From Phorcus lineatus (Eukaryota; Mollusca; Gastropoda; Trochida; Trochidae), in the NCBI GenBank assembly GCA_921293015.1, contig OV121085.1, forward strand, positions 22,457,911-22,521,910: a stretch of 64,000 nt of DNA, read 5' to 3'. Shown here in pieces: positions 38,263-50,200 of the stretch. Below the pieces are notes generated by a model that was given only the letters and a program-made list of their open reading frames with translations, was not told the origin of the DNA and ran no database searches. Both the position numbers and the translations under genes were made by a program. Numbering within the stretch: the stretch's first letter is position 1; each line of letters opens with the position of its first letter.

Positions 38263-41200
38263 CTGTAACTGTATAACGCTCTCTTATGTTAGTCACTGTT
38301 TCTTTTCTTTCTGTTGGAGGTAAATTGTCATAACCAACTAAACTATCATAAACTTTTTGAGAAGTTGATCTGTCAAGCAGATTCAAAGTGCTTTATGTCA
38401 TGTAACAGACGTGAACAACGCTCAGTTTGACTGACCAAGAGTGAGTTTTATTGTAACGTGATTGGTTAAACATAGTGTTCACGTGATACATCACATGACG
38501 ATGTAAAGACATTCTATTAATAGAAATAGATTATGTCACATCTCCCTTCTTTAATGAGAAGATATACTGAAGTATGATAAATGCATTATGATATTGATTT
38601 TAATAAAGTTGATATTAAATGATTATATTCAGAGTTCTTGTTTCTTCCTCGTCTTCAAAGATTGAGAATGTCACAGAGAGCTATCTTCATAAACTGCATC
38701 ATATCTGCATCAGGTCACAGTTCATAATGTTCCACAAGTCACTGTTCATGAGTTTTCAGGTATTACTGTTCATGAATGTAATAAAAGAATTTAAGAATAT
38801 ACTACACAATTCACTATAGGTTCAACTCCAATAATAAATTGATGAATAATTAGAGTCTTTCACTTTCATCACTAAGTAGAGTGTAATATTTGAGTCAATC
38901 ATGTTGGTCATGTTATTTTCACTGATAACACAGAACTTTGAAATAAGAATACTTAATAAAAACTTGAAAATTGAATACTTTCAAACAATTAACAATACCC
39001 TAGATGGGGATTAGAGGTTACCAGCACTTAACCCAAAGTTGGAATCAATCATTGCCATTGATTCTTTAGATGAAAATATTTAACATTTACTGCTTGATGG
39101 GGTCAGAGGTCACTAGTACTTAACCCACCGTTGGAGTCAATCTTTACCATTGACTCGAGATGACATGGCACACTCATAGTCACTGTACTTGACAGGTTTT
39201 TTCACAAGTCTTCCAGAGCGTGTAGTGATCTCATCTGGTGATCTGGGTGATGGCTGAGTAGTCGGCTTCGCTGGGAATGGTTCGTCAAGCAGGTAGGTTT
39301 GGTTGATTTCATCAGGTTGTCGACTTCTTGTCGTAGTTGGCACTTTGTGGAGATCACGCCGGTTTCGCCGTAGTGTCGCGCCGGTGTCGGTACTCACTAT
39401 GAAGGATCTGGGTGTGTGATAGTTCTGTACTACTGTGGCAGGTTCCCAAGTATCACCGCGTTGTAGTTGAACTCTGTCATCTTGATGGAGGGGAGATAAC
39501 TCCTTACTGCCTCTGTTATAGTACTTGGCCTGGTTGCGCTGCTTACTCTGGAGTTGAGTGAAAGCGTTGGATACTACTTCAGGCTGAAGTAGTGTTGTAG
39601 CTGTGGGGAGCTTGGTCTTCAGTCTTCTGCTCATTAGAAGCTGTACTGGTGATGCATTCATTCCTGAAATGCATGAATTTCTTAGATTCATTAGAGCAAG
39701 ATAATAATCTTTACCTTCCTCTGTAGCTTTCTTCATAAGTCTTTTGATGGTCTGTATGGCTCGTTCTGCCATTCCATTGGACTGTGAGTAGGTAGGGCTC
39801 GATGTTTCGTGCTGGAAGTTCCAATTCTGTGCGAACTGCTTGAACTTGGCGCTGGAGAATGGCATGTTGTCAGACACAACTTTATCAGGTATACCGTGTC
39901 TTGCAAATATGGCTTTCAGCGATGTGATGACAGTCTCAGTGGTCTTGTTTCTCAGGTTGCTGATCTCGATGAATTTCGAATAATAGTCTACCACTAGGAG
40001 GTAGTTGTGAGAGTTGAATTCAAAAATGTCTGTGCCAACTGTCTCCCACGGTCTCTTGGGTACGTCATGGGAAATCATCGGCTCCTTTGTGTTGGATCGT
40101 CTGAACTTGAGACAGGTTTCACATCTCGAGATGATATCTTCAATGTCTTTTGACATTCCTGGCCAAAACATGACTTCTCTGGCTCTTGATTTGCACTTCT
40201 CTATCCCTAGATGTCCTTCATGAATTATCTTCAACATGTAGGCCAGTCGAAATTTCCCAAAATTTAAGTGAACCCGGACATTTTCGATAACAGACAAATG
40301 ACTTGAAAAAATGAAAGATTACATGTCCCTTACCCTCTGAAAAAAACCCAACCAAAATCAACCATGGGCAAAAATAGTTATGGCCACTTGAAAATGTACC
40401 TAAAAGTTGTGCAGAAGCCTCTCCATAAAAGATAAGTTGTGTGACTAGTATCACCAGAGTTATCTCCCTTCATGGCAACTGCCAAAATGGCCGACATTGT
40501 CGTTGACAACAAAAGTTTAGAAGCGGTATTTTATGACTTTTAAAACGAAAATTGTTAATATTTTTTAGGGAAAAGTATTTTGACAATTAGCTAAATGCTT
40601 TTGTCTATGCAGATACCATCAAATAAACATATTTTTCGTGCTTGAATTATCTATATTTTAACTTTGTAAATTGACTACTTCATCTTCATAAAAGCCTTTT
40701 CTACGAGAAATTATTGTGAACTACTATTGTAATTATAAGATAAAAGTTAAAGCATATGATTTATCTATTCAATTTCCTTTGAAACATTGAATAGATAAAT
40801 TGGGGGAAAGTTCACACACCTCTAAAAAGGCTAAGCATGCCATCCTACTGATACTACTTTCTCGCTGACTTATTTCTTATGAAGAAGCGTCTGTTGATTG
40901 ATACCTATTTACGATCATTTGAAGTTAACATTAACTCAAAATTGAATATTATATTGAATTTATTAATCTTTCCAATGCTAAAAATAGTAACTAGAGAATA
41001 AATAGGTTATAACTATAGATATTTCTGTCAGTCAATTTCGGCTTTAGACAATACCAATTTGGGTTATTCATGCAAAGTTACAAAAAATATGTATATTAAT
41101 ATATAAACAGAAATTTAATGATTTTCATTTAACTGTAAATTTATCTCCCTAGGCTTGTATTTTATAATGACCAACCTACATTGACAAAATTTAATGTCCC

Positions 41201-44200
41201 ACTAATTTCATAACTCATTGACCCAAGGCCTTCGTCATCTCAAAAGTTAATTAGGATCTGCTAATAAATGCACAAATCAGTTCTGACATAATAATTAAAA
41301 TGCTATCAGTATTTATCTAACACTAAGAATTTACGATTAAATATTCTATGTTGAACATATTACTTAGATTAATTAAACTACAAAAATGTCAATACTTTTC
41401 CCCACATCAAATGTTCTAAAATTTTAATTGCTTTTTACAGAACCATGAATCTCAAAGCGTCTTTCAACCCCATTTATCATTAAATGAGACCTTACAGCTA
41501 AACTCAATTTTTTTTAACTCGAAAGCATGCTTGGTTGACTGAGTATCACTCAAATAATTTGAAAAGGTATGATAGTTTAGAGAAACTGATAATTTGTTAA
41601 TCCAGTGAAATGCATAAATCTCTCAGCATCATTTGTGAATCTAACAAACACGGAGATATTCCCTCCGGTGTGCTCAGTGCTTCACATCTAATAAAGGCAT
41701 AAGTGCACACCAATATTTCGTATAACCAACAAATGCACAGATAATGAATATCTCTCGATTACTAACGATCATAATTCATTTACAATACTTATACTACATT
41801 TTTAAAATTGATTATGTTATAAGATTGCTTCAATATACAATATTTCATCACTTATTTTCAGTTCAGAGTTTAGGTAATTTCAAAAGCTACACACATTACT
41901 AGTTTAGCCGTTTTCAGCTGTTCAACTGTTCATATTCTTAGTGCACAGCTGACCATAGATTCAAATATCTCTAAGCTGACTTCAGCTGTCTTAAGTGTTT
42001 TCATTGTTGATTACAGGTCAGTTGTAAAGAATAATAAGTAGTTTACTGCATCGATTGAAAGCATAAGTAAGTGCTTATATAATCATATGCCTTAAAAGAG
42101 CCAATTTGAAGCGAAAAAGCGTGCTATAGTACCTTTAAGCACACGATTCTCTGCAGATTCTGGACAATCATCAATGTCTTTACCATTTTATGAAATTTTA
42201 ATGGATCCAGGAAAAAAAGTTAGAATATTTCATTCTTCGAAAAACATTATCATTGAAGATCAAGGGATATCTCCTAGTAGATATTGTTTTGACAGTAGAT
42301 TTTGAACAAAGCCCTGTTACAGTCAAATTCATGACATCACAATTGTTTTATATCATCAAGTAATGACATGACAATGCTATGACGTCATAAGCATGACGTC
42401 AGTGATATGACTTCACCGCACTGAGAGTCTAAGAGGAGTGTTCAGAAATATACATTTTACATGGAATCAAAATGATTTTGGATGATAAACATAATCTCAC
42501 CCTTGTGTCGTCTGATATCAAATATATCAACATGAGTCTATAAAAGTAAAAATATCCGAGGCAATTTTTATAGAATCGTGTTGATATATTTGATATCAGA
42601 AGACACTTTGGTGAGATTCTCTATTTGTAGCATGGGGTAGATAACAGATTCTGAAAATTGACTCATTTAAATCTGAAATTCAGACATTTTTGAAGATCAA
42701 TCAGGGGCTTTGAATTAAGGGATACTTATTTCTGATGCAAAGTAATCTAGGAAATGTCAATAAAGACTATATTTTTCAACAAATATATTTTTCGTAAAAG
42801 GATTCCTATTTTTTATATCAACCCCTCTAAAAAAGACATGTTATTCAGTCAATAGTAATAATAGCCTTTAGAAGTATGTCCTGTTGCTAGATCTTAAATG
42901 GTAATTGCACATAAGTGTTTTTGTTCAATAAATAAACGTTTTATAAATGTTCCAATTTTCTTTGATGTTTCATATTTTTTATCAAAAAAAAGACATGATG
43001 TTGAACCATGAGCATAAATGACCTTTAAAAGTATGTAATATTGCATGATCTATCATTCTAATCACTACAACATTTTATTTTTCAACATGAATACTTCTCA
43101 TAAAATATTCCAATTTTCTTTCATTTTTTATGCTTTTTCACCCCAAAACAGACATGGCGTTAAATCTACAACAGAAATGAACTTGGGAATCATGTAATGT
43201 TGCACCATCTATCATTCTAGCCAATTCAAAAGTTTTTCCTGCAATACATATATTTTTAAATAAATAATTCCTAATTTCCCTTATTTTTTAAGGTTTTTGC
43301 CCCAAAAATACATGTTGCCCATGGTTGATTTTGGTTGGGTTTTTCATGGTTCATCAGCACTGCTAAAAGGACCATTTAAAAACAAAATTTGTCTGTTATC
43401 GAAAATGTCCGGGTTTTTCATGATTTCTACTGGCCTAATGTCGGATCTCAGGTTCTGGGGAACGATGAGCTTGTCTCCTACAAATATCAGTCCATCCATT
43501 TCATGGATTTCATCACATATGTTCCAATAAGCTCTGCTTTCTGGTGGCGCTTCCCATCTGTGTGTTGGCCATCCTTCTTTGATGAGCTTACGTATTTCTT
43601 GTTGAACCGTGTCGTTCTCAGATTCTTGTTGGAATTGTGTTTTCCTCTCATCGCTCATGGGTAGGTTTGCTGTTACAGTGTGAATCATGATCTTTGCTTC
43701 TTCATTGATAGTCTCGTCACTTTCACATTCTGGCAGATAGGCTCTTGAGAGGGTGTCTGCTATGTACATGTGTTTTCCTGGCACATAGCACACATCTAGT
43801 TGGTATTTTTGTAGACGCATCATCATTCGTTGCAATCTTGGAGATGCCTTGTGCAGTGGTTTTCGCAATATGGTTTCAAGTGGTTTGTGATCACTCTCAA
43901 CATGCACCATCTTGCCGTAGATGTACTGGTTGAACTTCTCACAGGCGAACACAATTGCCAAAAGTTCTTTTTCAATTTGAGCATAGTTCGTTTCTGCTGA
44001 AGTGAGGGCTCTGGACGTATACACGACTGGGTGACCGTCTTGAAGTAAACATGCTCCTAATCCGTTCTGTGAAGCATCTGCTTGAATGGTGACTGGTTTG
44101 TTGACGTCATAGAACTTGAGGACTGGTTTACTTGTCAAAATGTTTTTCAGCTTGTCTAGTGCTTGGTCGTGTTCATGTTGCCATGTCCAGGCTGTATCCT

Positions 44201-47200
44201 TCTTCAGAAGTTCACGAATTGGTGCGGTTGTCTCACTCATATTTGGAATGAACTGAGAGAGAAAGTTAATTGTCCCTAGAAATCTCTGCACATCTTGTTT
44301 ATTTTCAGGCTTTGGCATATCCACAATTGCTTTGATTTTTTCAGTGTCTGGTTTCATTCCAGTTGATGTGATGATGGTCCCAAGATATTTCACCTCTTTT
44401 ACCCTGAGTTGAATCTTGTTTTTGTTGAATCGAACTCCTGCCTTCCTCGCTCGCTCCATGACTTGATGAAGAATTCTGTCATGTTCCTCTTCATCAGAGC
44501 CTGCGATGATCATGTCATCAGACACCATGCCATGTTGACACCTTGTATGTCTCCGAATGTCTCATGATTCTTTCGTTGGAAGACTTCACTTGACGAGCTG
44601 ATTCCAAATGGCATACGCCGGAAACGATATCGTCCGAAAGGAGTGTTGAAAGTGCATAGGTATGAGCTCTCTTCATCTAACTCCACGTGCCAATATCCAT
44701 CCTTTTCGTCCAAGATTGAGAAGATTTTCTTTCCTGCTAGCTGTGCTGCAACATCTTCTGCTGTAGGAATCTTGAAATGTTCTCTTTTTATGGCTCTGTT
44801 TAGGTCTTTCGGGTCTAGACATAGTCTCAGTGATGCGTCTGCCTTCTCTACGATGACTAAGCTATTTACCCAATCAGTTGCTTGTTCAACTTTGGCGACA
44901 ACATCATTCTTTTCAAGTCTGTCAAGTGTTTCCTTCAATTTGTCGTGCATGCTATATGGTACCTTGCGTGGTGGATGAATAACTGGTTTCACTGTCCGGT
45001 CGAGTTCAATGTGATATTTTCCACTGAAGTGGCCTAGACCTGTGAAATTGTCACCATATTCTTTAATCAGGCTTTCTTTGGTCACTTGGTGGATGTGTTT
45101 ATTTCTTCGAACAAGTCCAAGTTCAGTGCATGTTGACAAACTAAGCACTGGTGGTTAACTTACATCAGCTATGATGAACTCTAAATCATGTGACTGTGAT
45201 CCATTTATCTGACATGGAAGAGTTGCTTCCCCTACAACAATGAGGTCATTGTTACCATATCCTGACAAACGCACTGATGAAGGTCTCATCTGTTTCTTGC
45301 AATCTAACTTGCTGAAAACTTGTGAAGGAATGACATTAGCGTCTGCACCCGTATCCAATTTGAAATTGACATTCTTTCCAAGAATGTTTACACTTTCAAA
45401 CCATGATGAATTTGAACTGTCAATACTGTCAACATTTATTGTTCCTACAAACAGGTCTTCGATCAAATCACTGACAGAATTGTCTTCTTCCAAAGAATGA
45501 ATTTTCTTTGAATATTTACCTTTTGTCTTCTTCTCGGTTTGATTCATGTGAGAGTTTAGCAAAACACTGACTTGTGAGATGGCCCCTCAATTTACATCTT
45601 GAACATGTTTTTCCAAATGCTGGACATTCCATACTGCTGTGTGTAGTTCCACATCGTTTACATCTGAAAGTCTTTTTGTCTGAATGTTTCTTCTTATTTT
45701 GATGTTTTCTCACAACATGCATTGATTTATCATGTGTTTGTGTCAAACTAATTTGCGCGGCACTGGCTTCCGCTGCACGGCACATTTCAACTACACGTTC
45801 AAGTGAATGATCGGCAGAATCTCTCAATAAACGTTCTTTTAATCGTTCGTCAGTCACACCAAACACAATTCTATCACGAATCATCAAATCTGTTTGAGCA
45901 CCGAATTCACATGATTTCGCGCGGTTTTTCAGTTCAGTGATATATCTGTCAATCGACTCACCCTGTTTCTGTTTCTGTTCCCAGAACAAATAGCGTTCAA
46001 TCACTGTATTCTTTCTTGGGTTACAGTAATCTTCGATCTTCGCTATCACAACGCTGAACTTTTTGTCGTCACCTCGGTTTTCCCAGTTGAAGGTATTGTA
46101 CACTTCCACAAGGTCATCTCCGCCGCAGTGCAACAAAATGGCGACCAACGTTTCGTCGGGTTTGTCATCTGACCCCGATGCTGTCAAATAGAGCTTAAAT
46201 TTTTGTATCCATCGTTTCCAGTTTTCGCTGACATTACCTTCGAACAATAAAGGCTCTGGTATCCGATATCTGTCCATTTTGTAGCGATTTCTTTGATTAT
46301 TTCTGACACCATGTAACAGACGTGAACAACGCTCAGTTTGACTGACCAAGAGTGAGTTTTATTGTAACGTGATTGGTTAAACATAGTGTTCACGTGATAC
46401 ATCACATGACGATGTAAAGACATTCTATTAATAGAAATAGATTATGTCACATGTCAAATTGATTTTTCTGATACTATTCAACTTATCATCCAAAACAAAG
46501 ATGTAGACTCGTGTCAAAACCTTTCTTAGAAGTTGTACTTAGAGTTGAATGGCAAAACGAACTTCCTTCGCATGTCATCACTCGTGCCAGTTTCTATCGC
46601 GTGCTACTTACAACCTTTCTGGTAAGCGATACAATTTATGGTTTTAGCACAACGCTTTTTTCGTCCATAGGTTGCAATCTTAATAAGAATTCTCATTTGA
46701 CTATCAATTTCTCTCTCAGTTGCCTAGAGAAGAGATACGATAATTTTGGGAATGACCGGTCATTAGGACTGGCACAATTGATGCCTAGAGAAGAGATAAC
46801 ACTTTTTGAAACATGCCTAGAGATGAGAAACAAGTTTCGGGAATGACCAGTCATTAGAACTGGCACAATTAATGCCTTGAGAAGATATGGGCGTTTTGGG
46901 GATGACCGGTCATTGGGATTGGCACAAGACATGCCTAGAGAATATATAACAATTTTTGGAAATGACCAGTCATTAGGACTGGCACAATTCATGCCTAGAG
47001 AAGAGATGACCATTTTTGGAATGAACACAAAGAACTTGAACAAGCCACACCTTGTGGGGAGTTGTTGTTGAACAGGAATAAAAATGTCTTGAATAATGAA
47101 GGAAAGTACTTTTAAGTCATGAGAATAACACGCCCTAAACTTATTTTTATCTTCTGTTCCAGAAGCTAGAGACCTACAGAGCTTTTAAACATTTCCAGAC

Positions 47201-50200
47201 ACCTTAGCTAAAGCATTCTATCCAAACAGAGGAAGCTCCGTCATAAATTTCTATACAACCTGTCTTAATACGAAGGTTTCTTGGTCTAGAAATGTAGAAC
47301 GCTGATTGGAAGCAATCAAAGTAGTTCTGCAATCAACGACGCCGTTTCAAAAGTTATCATTCAAATCGTCTAAGTTATTTCCGTAATCTTTCCAATAGCT
47401 AAACTTTATTCGAATATGCACCTTGCACTTTGAGTCGTCTTTACAGAACACAAACGCCTCATTTTGCGATTGTACCATTGCACAGGCCTGTCAACCAACA
47501 AATATGTTATCCATGCATTCGTTGTTTACATTGGTTGAAATATTGCCAGGTAGTTTAAGTTGCAAGACTGTGCCGGTACGGTAAACTGCCGGAAATCCGA
47601 GAAAACCTCGTATTAAGACAGAGGTTGAATAGGAATTTATGACGGAGTTACCTCTGTTTGGAGAGAATACTTTAGCTAAGGTGTGTAAAGTTCAAAGCTG
47701 TGTAGGTCTCTTCCTTCTAGAACAGAAGATAAAAATAAGTTTTAGGGCGTGGTCCTTGTGGCCCTTATTAGGGGTTGCAGGGTCATCAAATTTTAAAAAT
47801 CAGAATCGTCGTCAGCTTTGAAATCTGTACGGAAGGTTTCAGCTTTCTAGGTCTTTAGCTTCTAGAGAAAGAGCTGAAAATAGGGTATCAGGGCGTGGTC
47901 CCTGTGGCCCTTTCAGGGGCAACGGGGTCACCAAATCTACAAATTTAAAACCTCATTAGTCAAAGAGTCTGTACACAAAATTTCGGATTTTCTGAATTAG
48001 TGGTTATGCAGAAGATGAAATAGCTAAAAGTATACGGACGAACGGACGGAGAAGCCCATCGGGCCTTCCAGGGATGATGAGCTAAAATATACTGTGTCCG
48101 ATGAGAGATAACTCACAGCAGCTTTAGCTAATCCAACGTTGAATAAAATAAAAAGCATATAGGTGGTGAAATGAATAAGTGTTCAATGAAATAAGCCAAG
48201 CTAGATTTATGTATTTCGACATTTTCATAATCAAAAACATATTTTTGATGTTTGAGAGAAAATTATAACTCGGTGAAAAACTTCAAATGAACATGGAAGG
48301 TGATTACATAACCTTCGGACAGCATACCATGAATATACGGATATTGACGCAATTCAATCGGTCGAACGTAATTTTAGAAAATTATCTGAAACAGTCAAAA
48401 GAACAGTTTCGAGGTGATAGTATTTGATAGTAAATGTATAAACATGTAAATTGGACGGTAATTCTGTGCAAATATCAGGCTGTTTAAGATTTCATTGAAA
48501 ACTAGTTCTTATCATATATTTGTCATTAGAGTATGACTTTATTAGATATTTTGAATTTTTATCACCATGTATGTCATTTAGGTTCGCATCATAGCCAACA
48601 AAAAGAACTCATAGAGTGGCTCACTAATCGCTCATATTAGATTTAGCTACCAACATGCCTCAAGTCAGTATTAAATGTGAATCCAGGCAGCAATAGAAAA
48701 CTTACCTTGAACTATTAACGCATATTACAAATAAAAAGAACGCTAGTCTCAATAATATATTCATATCAAAGAATTGAGGTACCCGTTTTTAGAGTTTACT
48801 TACGTCTTGAGCTTCTGCAGTGGTTGGTGATCAGGTCTCTTCCGGCCTGTGGTTGGGTCTATGTTAATGATGGGGCACCTGCAAACATGCTCTCACTTAG
48901 TGCAGAACTCATCGACGGGGAAATGGCACGTTTAAAATGTAACTATAGCGCAAATATTAGGGATTTTATCCATCAAAACAAAAACACCAAATGTCAAGTG
49001 AAAGATAAGCAAACTTTAGTAGAAGACTGAAGCATGTATAAACTGTCAGTCGAAAATAAACAGCAAAGACATCCAGAACCGCAAATAATTTGTATAAAGT
49101 GAAGTCTTTTAAGAGTGGCACACAAACCCTCAAACAATCTGAAGCAAAGAAGGTCACTTATGCATCGCCATATCGCTTATGAGTATTATGAAGATACAAT
49201 CAATTCCTCCATTGTGTTGTTGTCTTGCATATCTCCGAAGAGCAGCCAGAATTTCCTCAGTGCCACATGGTACCCCGGGGAAGTGGACACCGCTAGACAT
49301 TTCGACACACCCACCTGCGACACACGTCCACCAGACGGAGATGCAGTGAGTCTCCGATACGAACCTCCTCCCAGTTGTCCTAGAGACAAACAGACAGACA
49401 AGGATACCGTTTCATGGAAGTGTCTTACTGCTGCGATATAGTCAAACTTGCGATACCTCTTACAAAACGTCTTCCGACTATCTTAATCGGCTAAGATAGG
49501 TGTTTCGATACGATCAAGGTAACGATATGACAGCCTTAGGAATCTTTCAAGAAGCAGGCTCCAGCTTTTGTCTCTTGGCTGTTTCAGTACTAGCTCTAAG
49601 TGCTTTAACTCTTCATCTTGATATACACTCTGAGACAAATGATTATATTGGTGTAAAGTATGCACTACGACCTCTATTGAAACAATTACTTTGGTAAATG
49701 TGAAAACCATCGTTCAAATGAAGAAACATGTAACATTTGCGAGGCCGACGTGGCAGTTGGCAAGGGTCAAACATTCCTTAGTTTTTGGCTATCCTCAGCA
49801 GGGTAAAAAGGTGACCTAAATTGTCACCAACTAAAGGTGTCTTCTTTACGTGCATGGTTCCAGAATAGAGAAGTGTATAATCGAGTATCGGATATTTGTC
49901 TTTCCTGACATTTTAACAACCATTTATTGCCACGCATGGACGATCAGAGATTCCTTTACATCACTATTTTAGTTTGTAAATATGGTTATGTGTCATTGTG
50001 TGACAAGGTACTCACTTCGTCATAAGGCGGGGTACCCTCTATAACGATGTTTGGTCTGAAGTTCATCATTGAGATAGTGGACGAGAGACGCTGGTTTAGG
50101 TCGTGGAGAGAACTAGCAGACGTCAGCATGTAAGACGCCATATAGCTGAAGGCGATCTGAACACAAATACACAAAAACGACCACTTCATTAGCAACAGTC

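Larger units (their letters stand above)
40240..43437. mobile_element. 3.2-kb inverted-repeat DNA element nested in the Gypsy pol
   Basis: The left end AGGCCAGTCGAAAT and right end ATTTCTACTGGCCT are inverse, and matching continues through CCCGGACATTTTCGATAACA (left 40274-40293; inverse near 43393-43412) and CCAACCAAAATCAACCATGG (left near 40348). Termini are therefore about 130 bp, interrupted by differing stretches. ATGT lies on both sides (40236-40239 and 43438-43441), a likely 4-bp target duplication. No transposase is visible, so it is non-autonomous. The interior holds a TTAA MITE (41691-42138), a 42-bp inverted repeat (42493-42618) and a degenerate tandem repeat (42770-43310). The superfamily is not assigned. 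Confidence 0.85.
38401..46451 (-). mobile_element. Ty3/Gypsy LTR retrotransposon in the last mARC intron
   Basis: Two 140-bp LTRs (38401-38540 and 46312-46451) flank a minus-strand gag-protease-RT-RNaseH-integrase order. A 5-bp target duplication TGTCA lies outside (38396-38400 and 46452-46456). A primer-binding site fits tRNA-Leu, and a polypurine tract adjoins the 3' LTR. Without the nested insert (40240-43437) the element is about 4.85 kb. Short LTRs, the tRNA-Leu primer and two CCHC knuckles suggest the Mag/SURL side of Gypsy; this is inference. It is inactive because of an in-frame stop after protease, a 5-bp duplication at the RT active site, and the insert between RNase H and integrase. 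Confidence 0.95.

Noticed and set aside
43297-43530. Plus-strand frame spanning the right edge of the 3.2-kb element
   Set aside because: Crosses an insertion boundary and is antisense to the Gypsy pol frame.
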